Shown here: piece by piece, positions 34,413-44,857 of the stretch
Numbering within the stretch: the stretch's first letter is position 1
How the letters are laid out: the number at the start of each line of letters is the position of its first letter
From: Patiria pectinifera
Lineage: Eukaryota > Echinodermata > Asteroidea > Valvatida > Asterinidae
Direction: 5' to 3'
Length of the DNA stretch: 64,000 bases
Assembly: GCA_029964075.1 (NCBI GenBank)
Contig: CM057145.1
Location: forward strand, 2,604,001-2,668,000
Made by a program: the position numbers and the translations under genes
The notes under the pieces: generated by a model
Database searches by the model: none
What the model was told of the DNA's origin: nothing
What the model saw: only the letters and a program-made list of their open reading frames with translations

Positions 34413-34855
34413 TACACTAACAAACATTCATGTGATCATACATCAGCTGAACTTCATCTGTATGTACATTGTATTTTATGTGTTTGAATTAGCAGTAACA
34501 GTGCTGATGTTTTTAAATAAACAGTTTTAATCTCAAATCCTATCAAGATAATCCCACATCAAATCACAAAATGTGATTAACTTGTGATGGACTTGTAGTG
34601 GACTTGTGATCACCATGATTGTGATTGACCTGCGATTGACTTGTGATTGACCTGTGACTGACCTTTAATTGAATTGTGATTGACTTGTGACAACTTCGTT
34701 ACAACTGCGATCCATCGTTACAGAACTGAAGTTACAAATTTCCCCTCAAATGTGACAGCTACATGGGTACACGCATAGGATATAGGCTTCATTAAAAATT
34801 TGTACACTGCAATATTTACAACATGCAAAAAAGAAACATAAACAACTAAAAGTTA
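34413..34855 (+). repeat. Degenerate TTGTGATTGAC short tandem repeat and flanks
   Basis: From about 34568 to 34695 variants of TTGTGATTGACC recur about ten times (ACTTGTGATGG, CTTGTAGTGG, CCTGTGACTGA). Outside this stretch there is no feature. Confidence 0.55.
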
Positions 34856-34859
34856 TTCC

Positions 34860-35036
34860 CTCTTTTCACACTTCCGCCACGGGCATGCAGAGCCTCGATC
34901 TGGCAACTTTACACAATAAATACAGCCGGTTCATTGATTCCCGTGTCGGGGTTCAGATCACTGAACCGGTTATTTTCCTTGTGTAAAGTTGCCGGCTCGA
35001 GGCTCTAAATGCCCAATGGCGGAGTGCGAAAAGAGC
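34860..35036. mobile_element. Hairpin element 3' of the zinc-finger gene
   Basis: CTTTTCACACTTCCGCCA, AGAGCCTCGATCTGGCAAC and TTTACACA pair with TGTGTAAAGTTGCCGGCTCG, AGGCTCT and TGGCGGAGTGCGAAAAG. Arms are about 75 bp; inner GCCGGTTCA/TGAACCGG also pairs. It starts about 220 bp beyond the zinc-finger stop codon. Confidence 0.7.
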
Positions 35037-35258
35037 GAATTGAAATCCTCAATTTGGAAGTAAAAAGTAAACTGTGTGAAAGGCATATCTTCTCAGTGGG
35101 GTAACATTTCTGAGGAGGAAGGAATAGTGTCAAGGATGTTACACATACTTAATGACACAATTTATACATGGAATTAAAATTCTCAGCCAATTAAAATTGA
35201 ATGAGTACACATGTGCACGCCCATAATTTTCTGGCGACATACATTTAACAGAGGGGCC

Positions 35259-37667
35259 TTATGTGAAAATGATTTTTAGGATTTCAAACGGTTTTTCGTT
35301 AGCGTGATGTTTTTTATCGTGGCTTCGCAGCGTGCTCTTCGCGCCGAACACCTTGCCGCATTTCAAGCAGGAAAAGGCTTTATCGTCCGAGTGGATCCTG
35401 GCATGCTCGCGAAGGGACGTGCCCCTGGTAAACGCCTTCCCGCAGGTTTTGCATGTATAGGGCTTGAGGCCCGTGTGGCTCTTCTCGTGCCGTTTACAAG
35501 CAGTGCGAGAGGAAAATGCGCGATCGCAAAGTTCGCAATTGTAAGGCTTTTCACGAGTGTGAACGCGCTCATGTATCACCAGCGATCTTTTCTCGGCGAA
35601 GACATTGCCGCAGACTTTGCAAGCGAATAGGAGGGGATTGGTGTGAACCCTTTCATGAACCGTGAGTGTTCGCTGCCGTGTGTAACCCCTGTTGCAGATT
35701 TTACAAACGTAAGGTCGTTCGAGGTTATCATAGCCTTTCGCAGGCTTTCTGTTGTAGTAGTTCCTAGTTCGCGCTTCTTGGGACGTATCAGGCGGTTGGA
35801 TGTTCAAAGTCTTGACAAGTTTCGGGACCTTGGGTCTCTCCCCGGGATGGTACTTGTTTAAATGACTCCGCAGGCTACTCCGCGCTGCAAACGTCTTCAT
35901 GCAACTCTCGCAAGAGAAGGCCTTCTCATCCGTGTGCACGCGCTCGTGGTCGTGCAGCGACGTTTTGCGCGTGAACGCCTTGTTGCAAACGTTGCAAATG
36001 TACGGCTTTAAGCCAGAGTGACTGCGCTCGTGTCGAAGCAAGGGATTTTTGGACGTGAAGGCCTTGTTGCAAATGGGGCAAACGAAAGGTTTTTCGTTCG
36101 TGTGGGACCTCACGTGGATGATGAGTCCGCGCTTTTCGGAGAACCCCTTGTTGCAGATTGAACACATGAAGGGATTCGTGTGGACGCGCTCGTGACAATT
36201 AAGCGAGCTTTTCTTAGCGAACGCCTTGTGGCAGTAGGTGCAAAAATACGGCCGATCGCCAATGTGTGTTCTTCTGTGATCGATGAGATACCGGTTGCGC
36301 TTGAACTTTTTGTGGCACAAGTGACACTCGTAAGGTCTTTCAGAGGAGTGGCATATCATGTGAACCTTGAGATTTGCTTTGCTGCCAAATTTCTTCTTAC
36401 AGACCTCACACATCCACTGTGCGTCTTCTGTCAGCCTGTAGCGCTTGGACTTTTTGTGCTTTTTGTTCTTTTTAGGTTTATCTTTATCCTTGCTCTTATC
36501 CTTCTTTTGCTTGTGTTTCTTATGCTTTATGATCGCATCGACCATTTGCTGATCCATGAGTTGGGGCTGCTCTTGCATTTGCTGCGAATTCATAAAATCG
36601 GCGAGCCCCGTTAGTATCTCTACCGCCAAGGGAATTTCTTGCGAGTCTTGCTGTATATTCATGGTACCGTCAGGTGCGGTTATGATGTGAACATAACGTG
36701 GCTGGGAATCGTCATTCGGATCGTAAGACTGTGAAACCTGTTGGATAGCCATCGTGGAGTCGGCCCCAGACAGAATTTCTACATTCATGGGATTCCCGTC
36801 CTGGCCCATTGCCTGACCATCTTGGGTGATAACTACAGGCTGGTTAACATGATAACCATCGACATTTAACTGAACCCCAGCTAAGCTATTATCCATTTCA
36901 TGTTGCTCGTGTTGGACACTGATTGTGGAATCAATGCCAGCCTCTGCTAAGGAGACCTCTACGATATTAGGATCTATGTGATGCATGACCTGTTGGGCAT
37001 CCATATGGGATGCGTCGTGGTAATGACTCACACCTAGTGGCACCTCGACCGTGCTTATGACTACGTTAGAGGAGTCTATGTTCACCTGGTCATTGCCATC
37101 AATCTGGTGATTGGGATCCATATGATGTGAAACTTGCTGGGTCAAAATTGCCTGGGTTTGAGTTGGCAGGCTTCCAACGGAGTGATCCGGGCCTGCGAGA
37201 GTGACCACATGTTGCTGGCCAGGAATGCCGTCAATGGAATGTTCCTGGACAATGTAGGTCTCAACTGTATTCTCATTTGTCGGGAGCGATTCAACTGACT
37301 CGTTTTGGAGAGGAAGGCCGTCAACTGATTGATCTTGAGGAGCAAGTCCCTCGATAACCTGACTCTCCGTTGGAAGGTTATCAACTGACTCATCATGAGA
37401 CGGAAGGCCCTCAACTGACTCACCTCCAGTGTACCCATCAACACCCTGATACTGAGCCGTCAGATGGGGGAGGTCATCTTCCGACTGCAGAGGGAGGCCC
37501 TCCACTACGGCACCTTGAGAGGCGATGCCATCAACTGGGTTTTCCTCACCTGCAAGTGTTTCCACTGCTACGGACAGGTCGATACGATTTTCGTCCGTGC
37601 CTTCAGATTCTACCGTGGTTTTCTCAAGAGCCTGGGACTCCGAGGCAGACTGGTCGGCTTCTTCCAT
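35259..37667 (-). CDS. C2H2 zinc-finger protein with twelve fingers, 802 aa
   Basis: A single uninterrupted coding exon; I start at the ATG at 37667. CTTTTTGTGTTAG just upstream looks like a splice acceptor, so a 5' UTR intron is likely. Residues ~1-385 are acidic and glutamine-rich. At ~45-175 there are degenerate ~12-residue repeats built on VxGLPxQ(D/N)xS. A lysine-rich stretch before the fingers (~385-415, KKHKQKKDKSKDKDKPKK) is a probable nuclear localisation signal. Twelve CX2C-HX3-4H fingers follow from ~420 to ~795, split by a 40-residue linker after finger 7. Fingers 3-7 and 8-12 correspond one to one, including atypical linkers. Such proteins bind DNA in the nucleus. I cannot assign an orthologue, and no KRAB, BTB or SCAN domain is visible. 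Confidence 0.92.
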   Translation of the reverse strand: MEEADQSASESQALEKTTVESEGTDENRIDLSVAVETLAGEENPVDGIASQGAVVEGLPLQSEDDLPHLTAQYQGVDGYTGGESVEGLPSHDESVDNLPTESQVIEGLAPQDQSVDGLPLQNESVESLPTNENTVETYIVQEHSIDGIPGQQHVVTLAGPDHSVGSLPTQTQAILTQQVSHHMDPNHQIDGNDQVNIDSSNVVISTVEVPLGVSHYHDASHMDAQQVMHHIDPNIVEVSLAEAGIDSTISVQHEQHEMDNSLAGVQLNVDGYHVNQPVVITQDGQAMGQDGNPMNVEILSGADSTMAIQQVSQSYDPNDDSQPRYVHIITAPDGTMNIQQDSQEIPLAVEILTGLADFMNSQQMQEQPQLMDQQMVDAIIKHKKHKQKKDKSKDKDKPKKNKKHKKSKRYRLTEDAQWMCEVCKKKFGSKANLKVHMICHSSERPYECHLCHKKFKRNRYLIDHRRTHIGDRPYFCTYCHKAFAKKSSLNCHERVHTNPFMCSICNKGFSEKRGLIIHVRSHTNEKPFVCPICNKAFTSKNPLLRHERSHSGLKPYICNVCNKAFTRKTSLHDHERVHTDEKAFSCESCMKTFAARSSLRSHLNKYHPGERPKVPKLVKTLNIQPPDTSQEARTRNYYNRKPAKGYDNLERPYVCKICNRGYTRQRTLTVHERVHTNPLLFACKVCGNVFAEKRSLVIHERVHTREKPYNCELCDRAFSSRTACKRHEKSHTGLKPYTCKTCGKAFTRGTSLREHARIHSDDKAFSCLKCGKVFGAKSTLRSHDKKHHANEKPFEILKIIFT

Positions 37668-38269
37668 CTTCAACTAACACAAAAAGAGGAAAATGGGAGA
37701 AAATGAAACAAAACATAAATTACAAATGGTTCGTCTGTACAGGGATAGTAGACTCAATCAGAACATAACTCAAGAAACATCACTCAGGATCTTAACTCTT
37801 TCTAATACGAGCAATTCACAATGCAGTACGTCACCAAGAGGTTGCCACAGGGAGTCAATTTTTTCTGGTTTACGGTCAACAAAACCATGCCAACGTTGCC
37901 AACATTTGAATGAATTTCAGAAATTTTTGATCGGGGAGTAACATTCTGCCTCCTCCAAAAAAATTCCTATTCGGAATTTCAACCGTTGTCCACAGAGCCC
38001 TGTCTCTAAGCATGCAAATTTATGCGACCCTGCATATTACTGGGTACGGTTCCATGAAAACTGGGCATTAACAAAAATACTCCAGAGCTGTACATGTAAT
38101 GGTGACAAAATGGTTGGAAACTCTTGGGAAAGTCCAATGGACAGGCTACCTACATGTATGAACCAAAAGGACCACTAGCAAGTGAATGCAGTGACAATCA
38201 GAGACTATGGAACCAGTTGGGTATCAGGTGTTTTCATTTATAGCTTGTGTCACAAAAAAATGGAAGGCT
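37668..38269. other. 5' flank of the zinc-finger gene with a one-ended MITE copy
   Basis: From 37818 the sequence GCAGTACGTCACCAAGAG, GTTGCCACAGGGAG matches the left end of the MITE at 32591 and continues for about 160 bp. The matching right terminus is absent. No other element or gene seen; the promoter is presumed in this stretch. Confidence 0.45.
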
Positions 38270-38646
38270 TAGGCCAAAAAAAAAAAGTCTCCGGTTTCTG
38301 GTATGGAGCTTGCCCCAAAAGTGGTGCGGCGACGCGGCTTTTTTTTTTTTTTTTTTACCTGACTTTTTTGCTTCAAATGTCAGCTGATGACTGCAAATGG
38401 TGCCCGACTAAACTTAGTGAAAATATTTGGGAGTCCAGAGAGGCCACATAAAGCTTATTCTCGATCATAACCCCATCTAAAAACACGTTTAAATTGTGCA
38501 GCAGCAGGATTCCAGTCAAACCAGTGAGTTTGGCGGTTTTGAGACATCATCTTGTATTAAAAAAAAAACTTTTTCATTTTGCCGACGCGCATGGCTACGG
38601 CGACGCGCGCGCATACCAGAAACCGGAGACTTTTTTTTTTGGCCTT
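38270..38646 (+). mobile_element. AGTCTCCGG MITE, copy 2
   Basis: Same termini and interior as copy 1, with slightly longer homopolymer tracts next to the TIRs. Flanked by TT/TT; no unambiguous target duplication. Confidence 0.85.
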
Positions 38647-38719
38647 ATTTTTTTTTAAAGGTTGTTTGTGAATATTAGGTTTCCCAATCAAAATCGAATA
38701 CAAACTAAATATCAATAAA

Positions 38720-38828
38720 TCTGGTAGGGTACTGGGTACATCTGGTAGGGTACTGGGTACATCTGGTAGGGTACTGGGTACATCTGGTAGGGTACTGTCT
38801 GGGTACATCTGGTAGGGTACTGGGTACC
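38720..38828 (+). repeat. 21-bp tandem repeat (TCTGGTAGGGTACTGGGTACA), five units
   Basis: Five head-to-tail units with one carrying a 4-bp insertion (CTGT). The 21-bp period is a multiple of three, so the minus strand reads through as a repeated valine/proline-containing peptide. That is an artefact rather than a gene. Confidence 0.9.
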
Positions 38829-40180
38829 TCATTTCTTATCTGTGCATTATTTGCGTCTCAACAAAAGTGCTCAAAATCTAAAGACGGGTACTTAGCAACT
38901 AACCTGATGAATCGTTAGCTCAATGAATGCTGCACATTCTTAGAACAAATACTTTAGGATCTTGGAAAAGTTGCCCAGTCAAGTTTTGAATTGGGCCCGA
39001 AATCAGCGTCCGGGACACGTTCTCATTCAGCTGAGGCAGCTACACGATTTCCCGCACTGAGCTGACGAATAATAGCAACCGTGTGCACAACTCTGCGTTG
39101 TGCCAATGGCTACATGCACCCATTCTCTAATTAGTTGAATTGAAACCAACTACTAACGGAAATTTCCAAAAAATGCGTCACTTGACGCATCTTAAAATGA
39201 CAGCATGCCAGAAAAGATAATTTCACAAGGACTTTAATGCCATTACTATCTTTAAACCAAATAAATGTAACTTTTTCAACAATAATTTTGCTGGTTACTT
39301 TTTTGGATAGCTGCAAATGATTTACTCTACCTATAGAGTTAGCAGTCCAAAAAATAACTGGCGTATTTATTGTTGAAAACATACTTGGTTGAAAGATAGT
39401 AAGAGGACTGAACTCCCTGTGAAATTATTCTTTCTGGCAAGCTGTCATTTTGAAGAAATCAACGAAAGAAGGCCTTTCCAACGGTGTGTATTAAGAAGCA
39501 CCGTTGGAAATTTCTGTTAGTAGTTCGTTTTTTTCAATAGGCGAAGTGAGCGCAAGTGTTGGCACGACACACGCATGGTTGCTATGGTTTGTCGGATCGG
39601 TGCGCGACATCGCGTAGCTGCAATCGGCGCAGTGAGAACGTGTCTCGGGCGCTGAATTCAGACACAATTCAAAACATGATTCAGCAACTTTTGATCTGAA
39701 ATCGAGATCCTCGAATGTTGTTTTCCTCAAAATATACAGCTGAAGCTGAGCTGAAACTTCATCAGGTTAGCTGTTCAGCACCCTTCTTTAGAATTTGAGC
39801 ACTTTTGTTGCTTCAAATGAACAAAATGCACAAATTACAAATGATGGACTATACCTTTAAATCACACTATAACCATCATACTATACAATTTTACTTGAAT
39901 TTTCTAGTCATTTGCTACAACTGCGTCTTTCGGAGATCTGAGAATACAAATGAAAAAGAAAATACAAAATCTTACCAGATTGAGAGCTGGTCCAGTTGTG
40001 TAGAAATTATACTTCAACAAGTAAACAGAACCAACAAATCTACGGAAAATAGAGAGGGATCAATATGAAATGAAATGAAAATTTAAAAACCTTAAAAAAA
40101 CAAAAACGGGGTAAACAAATAAACAAAAATAAAACAAAACTAAACGCACTATCAATGCAAATGATGGGGTAGGCACAGGT
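38829..40180. other. Gene-free stretch
   Basis: No gene recognised. Frames are short and lack family signatures. Confidence 0.3.
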
Positions 40181-40735
40181 ACATGTACAGCCTGCACATG
40201 TACAGCCTGCACATGTACAGCCTGCACATGTACAGCCTGCACATGTACAGCCTGCACATGTACAGCCTGCACATGTACAGCCTGCACATGTACAGCCTGC
40301 ACATGTCCAGCCTGCACATGTCCAGCCTGCACATGTCCAGCCTGCACATGTCCAGCCTGCACATGTCCAGCCTGCACATGTCCAGCCTGCACATGTCCAG
40401 CCTGCACATGTCCAGCCTGCACATGTCCAGCCTGCACATGTCCAGCGTGCACATGTCCAGCGTGCACATGTCCAGCGTGCACATTGTACAGCGTGCACAT
40501 GTACAACGTGCACATGTACAACGTGCACATGTACAACGTGCACATGTACAACGTGCACATGTACAACGTGCACATGTACAACGTGCACATGTACAGCGTG
40601 CACATGTACAACGTGCACATGTACAACGTACTGTACACATGTACAACGTACACATGTACAACGTACACATGTACAACGTACTGTACACATGTACAACGTA
40701 CACATGATGTACAACGTACACATGTACATGTGTGC
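40181..40735 (+). repeat. 15-bp minisatellite with ordered variant blocks
   Basis: About 36 units of ACATGTACAGCCTGC and variants: eight ACATGTACAGCCTGC (40181-40300), nine ACATGTCCAGCCTGC (40301-40435), three ACATGTCCAGCGTGC (40436-40480), one 16-bp unit, then mainly ACATGTACAACGTGC (40497-40616), then ACATGTACAACGTAC with TGT insertions. Because 15 is divisible by three, several frames on both strands stay open for 90-237 codons; these are not genes. Confidence 0.95.
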
Positions 40736-41200
40736 AACCAAGGCCAAAAACAAAAATAATAATGCTTCCGGTTTCCCTACCTACCCTTTTCTGACAGCCC
40801 CTATCTTATTTTTTTTGTTGGAAAAATGAGAAAACACCCAAGGCCATCAATTTCTACATTTACCCTTGACTACACGCAGATGCCTCCATATGATCGTACA
40901 CAAAACAATTGACAAACAAACCAAAATCCCTACCTACCTACCCTATTTTCATGTGGCACGTAATGGGAGGCAGATCTATTATTTTTTTTGGGGGGGGGGG
41001 GGTTTGAAGCACTGAAGGACCACCCGTCAGAAACTCTGGCTCACCCGATTGGTTCAGCCCGACTGCGTCTGGCCGTACAGTACTATCGCAAGCTCTGTAG
41101 TACGGCCAGACACCCAATGCTCCCCTGAACGCTGAACTCTGATGTAGCGATTTTGCTACCGATTTTGATCGAAATTATCTTTTCATCCAGGACAGAAATT
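40736..41200. other. Spacer with a small hairpin
   Basis: GTCTGGCCGTACAGTACTAT and its imperfect complement GTAGTACGGCCAGAC form a hairpin at about 41069-41113. A G run lies at 40990-41002. No gene. Confidence 0.45.
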
Positions 41201-41204
41201 TCTA

Positions 41205-41685
41205 AAGTCGTAGAGGAACTCATACCTTTTCGAAAAAACGTTCTTTTGTCCCAAAATCTTCATCCATCTGGCCAAAAGCTGACATTCAGTAATCATCGCC
41301 CACGAAAATCGTCCCGAAAATTTTCCTCCATGCGATTTCAAAATGGCGGCCGCATTGTAATGTATGCATTATGCGGGCACGCAAGATTATGAATATGCAT
41401 TATTCAGTTCATGACGTTCGTGTTTGTATAGCCAGCCGCGCCACGCGCCCGACAAATGTCATAAACTGCAATGCATATTCATAATCTTGCCCAAGCACGC
41501 CTGCATAATGCATACATTACAACGCGGCCCCCATTTTGAAATCGCATGGAAGACATTTTCGGGACGATATTTGTGGAAGATGATGACTGAAAGTCATCTT
41601 TTGGCCAGATGGATGAAAATATATGGACCAAAGAATATTTTTTTTTTTTGAAAAGGTACGAGTTCCTCTACGACATGCGCTGATC
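41205..41685. mobile_element. Foldback element, ~480 bp
   Basis: GTAGAGGAACTCATACCTTT, CATCCATCTGGCCAAAAG, ATTTCAAAATGG and TAATGTATGCATTATGC on the left pair with the complementary series on the right (GCATAATGCATACATTA, CCATTTTGAAAT, CTTTTGGCCAGATGGATG, AAAGGTACGAGTTCCTCTAC). Arms are about 210 bp around a CG-rich loop near 41440. Confidence 0.75.
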
Positions 41686-42165
41686 AGGTATGGCGCTATA
41701 AAAAGGAACTGTGGAACTTATACAGACATGTTACATAAAATGGCCCACCTCCATTGCTACAAAATAACCGAGACGTTACTGAGAGAAAGTGAAAAATCAA
41801 TTATGTAACGGGTACCCGATCCCTTAATCTGGAACCACCAGTTCCTGACATGAGGGGTCAGGTACCCAGACTGTCCCTGGTTCCAAAGCACAACCCCTAA
41901 CTAGGATAAGAGATTGTTTTTACCGGAGTAGGAGTTGGCTCCGTCAAGGAGTACGTCCTGTAAAACTCATGCAGCAATCTTCAAAGTATCTTGAAAAGAG
42001 AATAAAAGAAATCGCAATGAATTCGAGCAAAGTGTCTGAGGTAAGACCATTTTAAAAATATTACACAGTAATTTTGAGAGGATATACATGTAGATATTAC
42101 GTCATGAATGTGATCCGTTGTTGCCCCCCCCCCTCCCCGAGTGATTTTAAGGATACTACTTGCCC
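41686..42165. other. Gene-free spacer
   Basis: A paired GGTACCC/GGGTACC-type patch around 41812-41872 and a C run at 42126-42136. No gene. Confidence 0.3.
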
Positions 42166-42678
42166 TTTAAAGGGAAAATACAACATTTGCAAACATCAAA
42201 AAATAAAACTACCAAATCATTTTGAAATACCTTCCTGGACTGTTAGTGAATGACAGTGTAAAGCATCCTGTAAAATCATGGCACCTGGTATACTGTCATT
42301 TTCAAGAAAAGTGGTATTTTTGTATCAATTTCCAACGCTGATCGGCCGACCAGCGTTGGAAAAAAACTGGCTTTTTTTCAAATACTGGCCCCAGTTGACC
42401 ATCGCACTTGTTTGCAATCGATTACACACCTATGAACGGGTACAAGCAAGCTAGACTGGTTCCCTGACCTTACAATTCCCCAATGTATGTAAACTGCTCT
42501 GTTTCTTCTTAAATGGAGTCAGGGAACCAGACTACAGGGAAATGATTGTTTTTCTTGGTTTTTATAGCATTTTCGAACCCAAAACCTAAAAAAAAGTCTG
42601 TGTAATATATTTTCAACCCCCCAGTTCCATCCATTTCTGAAAATTACAGCAAAAGCAAATGATGTATATTCCCTTTAA
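42166..42678 (+). mobile_element. MITE with TTTAAAGGG termini, full copy 2
   Basis: Very similar over its whole length to 22823-23347, with a few small deletions. That places both among the younger insertions in this window. Confidence 0.85.
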
Positions 42679-42895
42679 CTAGCATCATGACGTTCAAAAA
42701 ATGAACACTTTTTTTCACAAACTTTGCCTTAGGAAACTCTCCACAGCCCATTTACCTCAAGAACAAAGAATAAATAAAAAAAAATTGCCATGAAAACAAA
42801 GGAATTCCAAATTAAATTACTGTGTTTTATATTTTATCCAATTTTGTGCGGTTTTGTTTTGAACAGTGTAGGCCTATATTCTTTTGACCGTCACC

Positions 42896-43010
42896 TAGCT
42901 TGCGTAACATCCAGCTGACATGCTCATCAGTAATTCACATGTGAATTCACATTGTCAATTCACATGTGAATTCCTAATGAGCATGTTAGCTGGATGTTAC
43001 GCAAGCTAAC
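42896..43010. mobile_element. Short hairpin element
   Basis: TAGCTTGCGTAACATCCAGC, TGACATGCTCAT pairs with ATGAGCATGTTA, GCTGGATGTTACGCAAGCTA. Two copies of AATTCACATGTGAATT form the loop region. Confidence 0.75.
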
Positions 43011-43048
43011 CGTCACCAAGAATTTCTGATCTTGTACTGGCACTACAC

Positions 43049-43708
43049 TAGCCTTTCGCCAAGGCCATCGTGGCTTAGAACGGCGGAGCTGCGAAGACCC
43101 GAAGCAACTGGAGCAAAGAATAAGTCAGCACGCACGAGTGGCAAAGCCACGAGGCCTTTTCTAACTTGTTTTGTTGAATTATTAATAGTTTTTATGCAAA
43201 TAAGAACAGTGCTGAAGGTTAACCAATCACAACGCGGATTTTGCCTAGTCGCTTCCATTTTTAAGCGAAGGGCGAGTAAGGAAAACGTAAGAGCAAATAA
43301 CTGTAAGTTCAGACGAAAAATAAGTTCATACACTCAAATAATTTCTTGAAATACTTTTGTTAAGTACAATTAAAATAAGATAATGTAATAACAATTACGC
43401 GGTAACGATCTCGTGGAAAAATATACTCGCATTTTTTGTTTTTAAATTTTGTGCAAGCATCCGGGCGCGTCGACGCGTCCGGGTAGTAGCCACGCACGCA
43501 CTAAAAGGCTGATGATTGGTTGGAATTTTGTTACCCTTTTGGGGTAGCAAAATTTGAGATTATTAAGAAAAACGTAAGAATTTCTTGACAAGTTAGAAAA
43601 GGCCCTCGTGGCTTCGCCACTCGCTTGTGTGGTCTCCCACTCCAGTCGCTTCGCATTTTCGCCGCTTTGTCGGGTAAGTTAAGCCACGATGGCCTTGGTG
43701 AAAGGCTA
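43049..43708. mobile_element. MULE-like non-autonomous element with 9-bp target duplication
   Basis: Left end TAGCCTTTCGCCAAGGCCAT and inverted right end TAGCCTTTCACCAAGGCCAT, with similarity continuing about 110 bp inwards. It is flanked by perfect 9-bp direct repeats GCACTACAC (43040-43048 and 43709-43717). Long TIRs plus 9-bp duplications are typical of Mutator-like elements (established knowledge). The interior has no transposase frame. A right-half copy lies at 50818-51052. Confidence 0.8.
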
Positions 43709-43717
43709 GCACTACAC

Positions 43718-44090
43718 TGAAATGCGCAGTTGATGTTGTGAAAAATTTCTCAGAATTGTTAAATAATTACGTTATAAAATACTAATTCATGTCCCTTGTA
43801 GTTATTTGTTGTCTATGTGGTTTATGCAATTGTTGTAACTTAAATTAAATGAACTAATTAATTAGGACATTACTAATTAAGTGACTGGACACGACTCGAC
43901 AAGCTTCGCTTTTTAGAGACCCCCATCCGCATGTCATTATTGTGATCTGATGATTTTCTGGGCATATTGTTTTGTTTATATTGTAGTCATGGTAGTGTTA
44001 GCAGGCCTATTCTAGTTTCCAAACTCTCTATTTTCCCAGCTAGTGTAAAACTACAGCTTGAACAGGGAAAGAGTTCCATACCTGGACCAC
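43718..44090. other. AT-rich spacer
   Basis: No gene or element recognised. Confidence 0.3.
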
Positions 44091-44857
44091 TTGACACCCT
44101 GTGCACAAACCCTAGTCTGAAATTTTGGGTCTGAAAAATTCGGTTTTCGCAGTAGGCCTAGGCCCCAAATGCTTCAATATCTACCCTGCAAAATAAGTTT
44201 TAGCAAGTTTAGGGCATGTTAGGCCCTAGCCCCATAAATGTGGCCTATTTACTGGACTGCCTCCGTAAAAATAGGCCACACATCCACATGTACAAAAACG
44301 TGTCGCACTTTGCCAAATTTTGATTTTCGCATTTAGGCTTAGTTTGTAGGGTTTTTTTGCTTTAGAAGCATACTCACCCTCTTTATAGGCTAATCAGAAA
44401 GTGCTGCCTTTTTCAGAAGTCCATTTTTCGTGAAATTTCCAGATTCATTTTTACACGTTTTCGTATCAAAATTTCAACATGAAATTTCACAAAAATTAGA
44501 CATCTGAAAAAGGCAGCACTTTCTGATTAGCCTATATAGAGGGTGAGAATGCTTCTAAAGCAAAAAAAACCTACAAAGTAAGCCCAAATGTGAAAATCAA
44601 AATTTGGCTCCGTCGACACGTTTTTGTCATGTTTGTACATGGTGGATGTGTGACCTATGTTTACGGAGGCAGTGGTCCAGTAAATAGGCCACATTTATGG
44701 GGCTACCTGTGAACAAACCCTAGTCCGAAATTTTGGGTCTGAAAAATTCGGTTTTCTCAGTAGGCCTAGGCCCAAATGCTTCAATATCTTCCCTGCAAAA
44801 TCAGTTTTAATAACAGTTTTAGCAAGTTTAGGGCATGTTAGGCCCTAATTGTTATCG
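44091..44857. repeat. Long palindrome flanked by ~130-bp direct repeats
   Basis: Direct repeats at about 44100-44225 and 44703-44850 (ACAAACCCTAGTC, GAAATTTTGGGTCTGAAAAA, GTAGGCCTAGGCCC, GGGCATGTTAGGCCCTA) bracket an inverted repeat. Its arms of about 225 bp start GCCCCATAAATGTGGCCTAT. The core around 44450-44475 carries AAATTTC/GAAATTT. Confidence 0.8.

Noticed and set aside
36180..36614. 144-codon plus-strand frame opposite the zinc-finger gene
   Set aside because: Antisense shadow; its hydrophobic look comes from the complement of lysine-rich codons.
37668..37673. Two-codon N-terminal extension of the zinc-finger protein
   Set aside because: It would begin with TTG; the first ATG is at 37667 and the preceding bases look like a splice acceptor.
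40181..40735. CRISPR-like array of regular repeats
   Set aside because: The units are directly tandem with no unique spacers, and the genome is eukaryotic.
40040..40759. Several long frames (174-237 codons) on both strands
   Set aside because: All fall in the 15-bp minisatellite, whose period keeps any stop-free frame open; no conserved domain or splice context.
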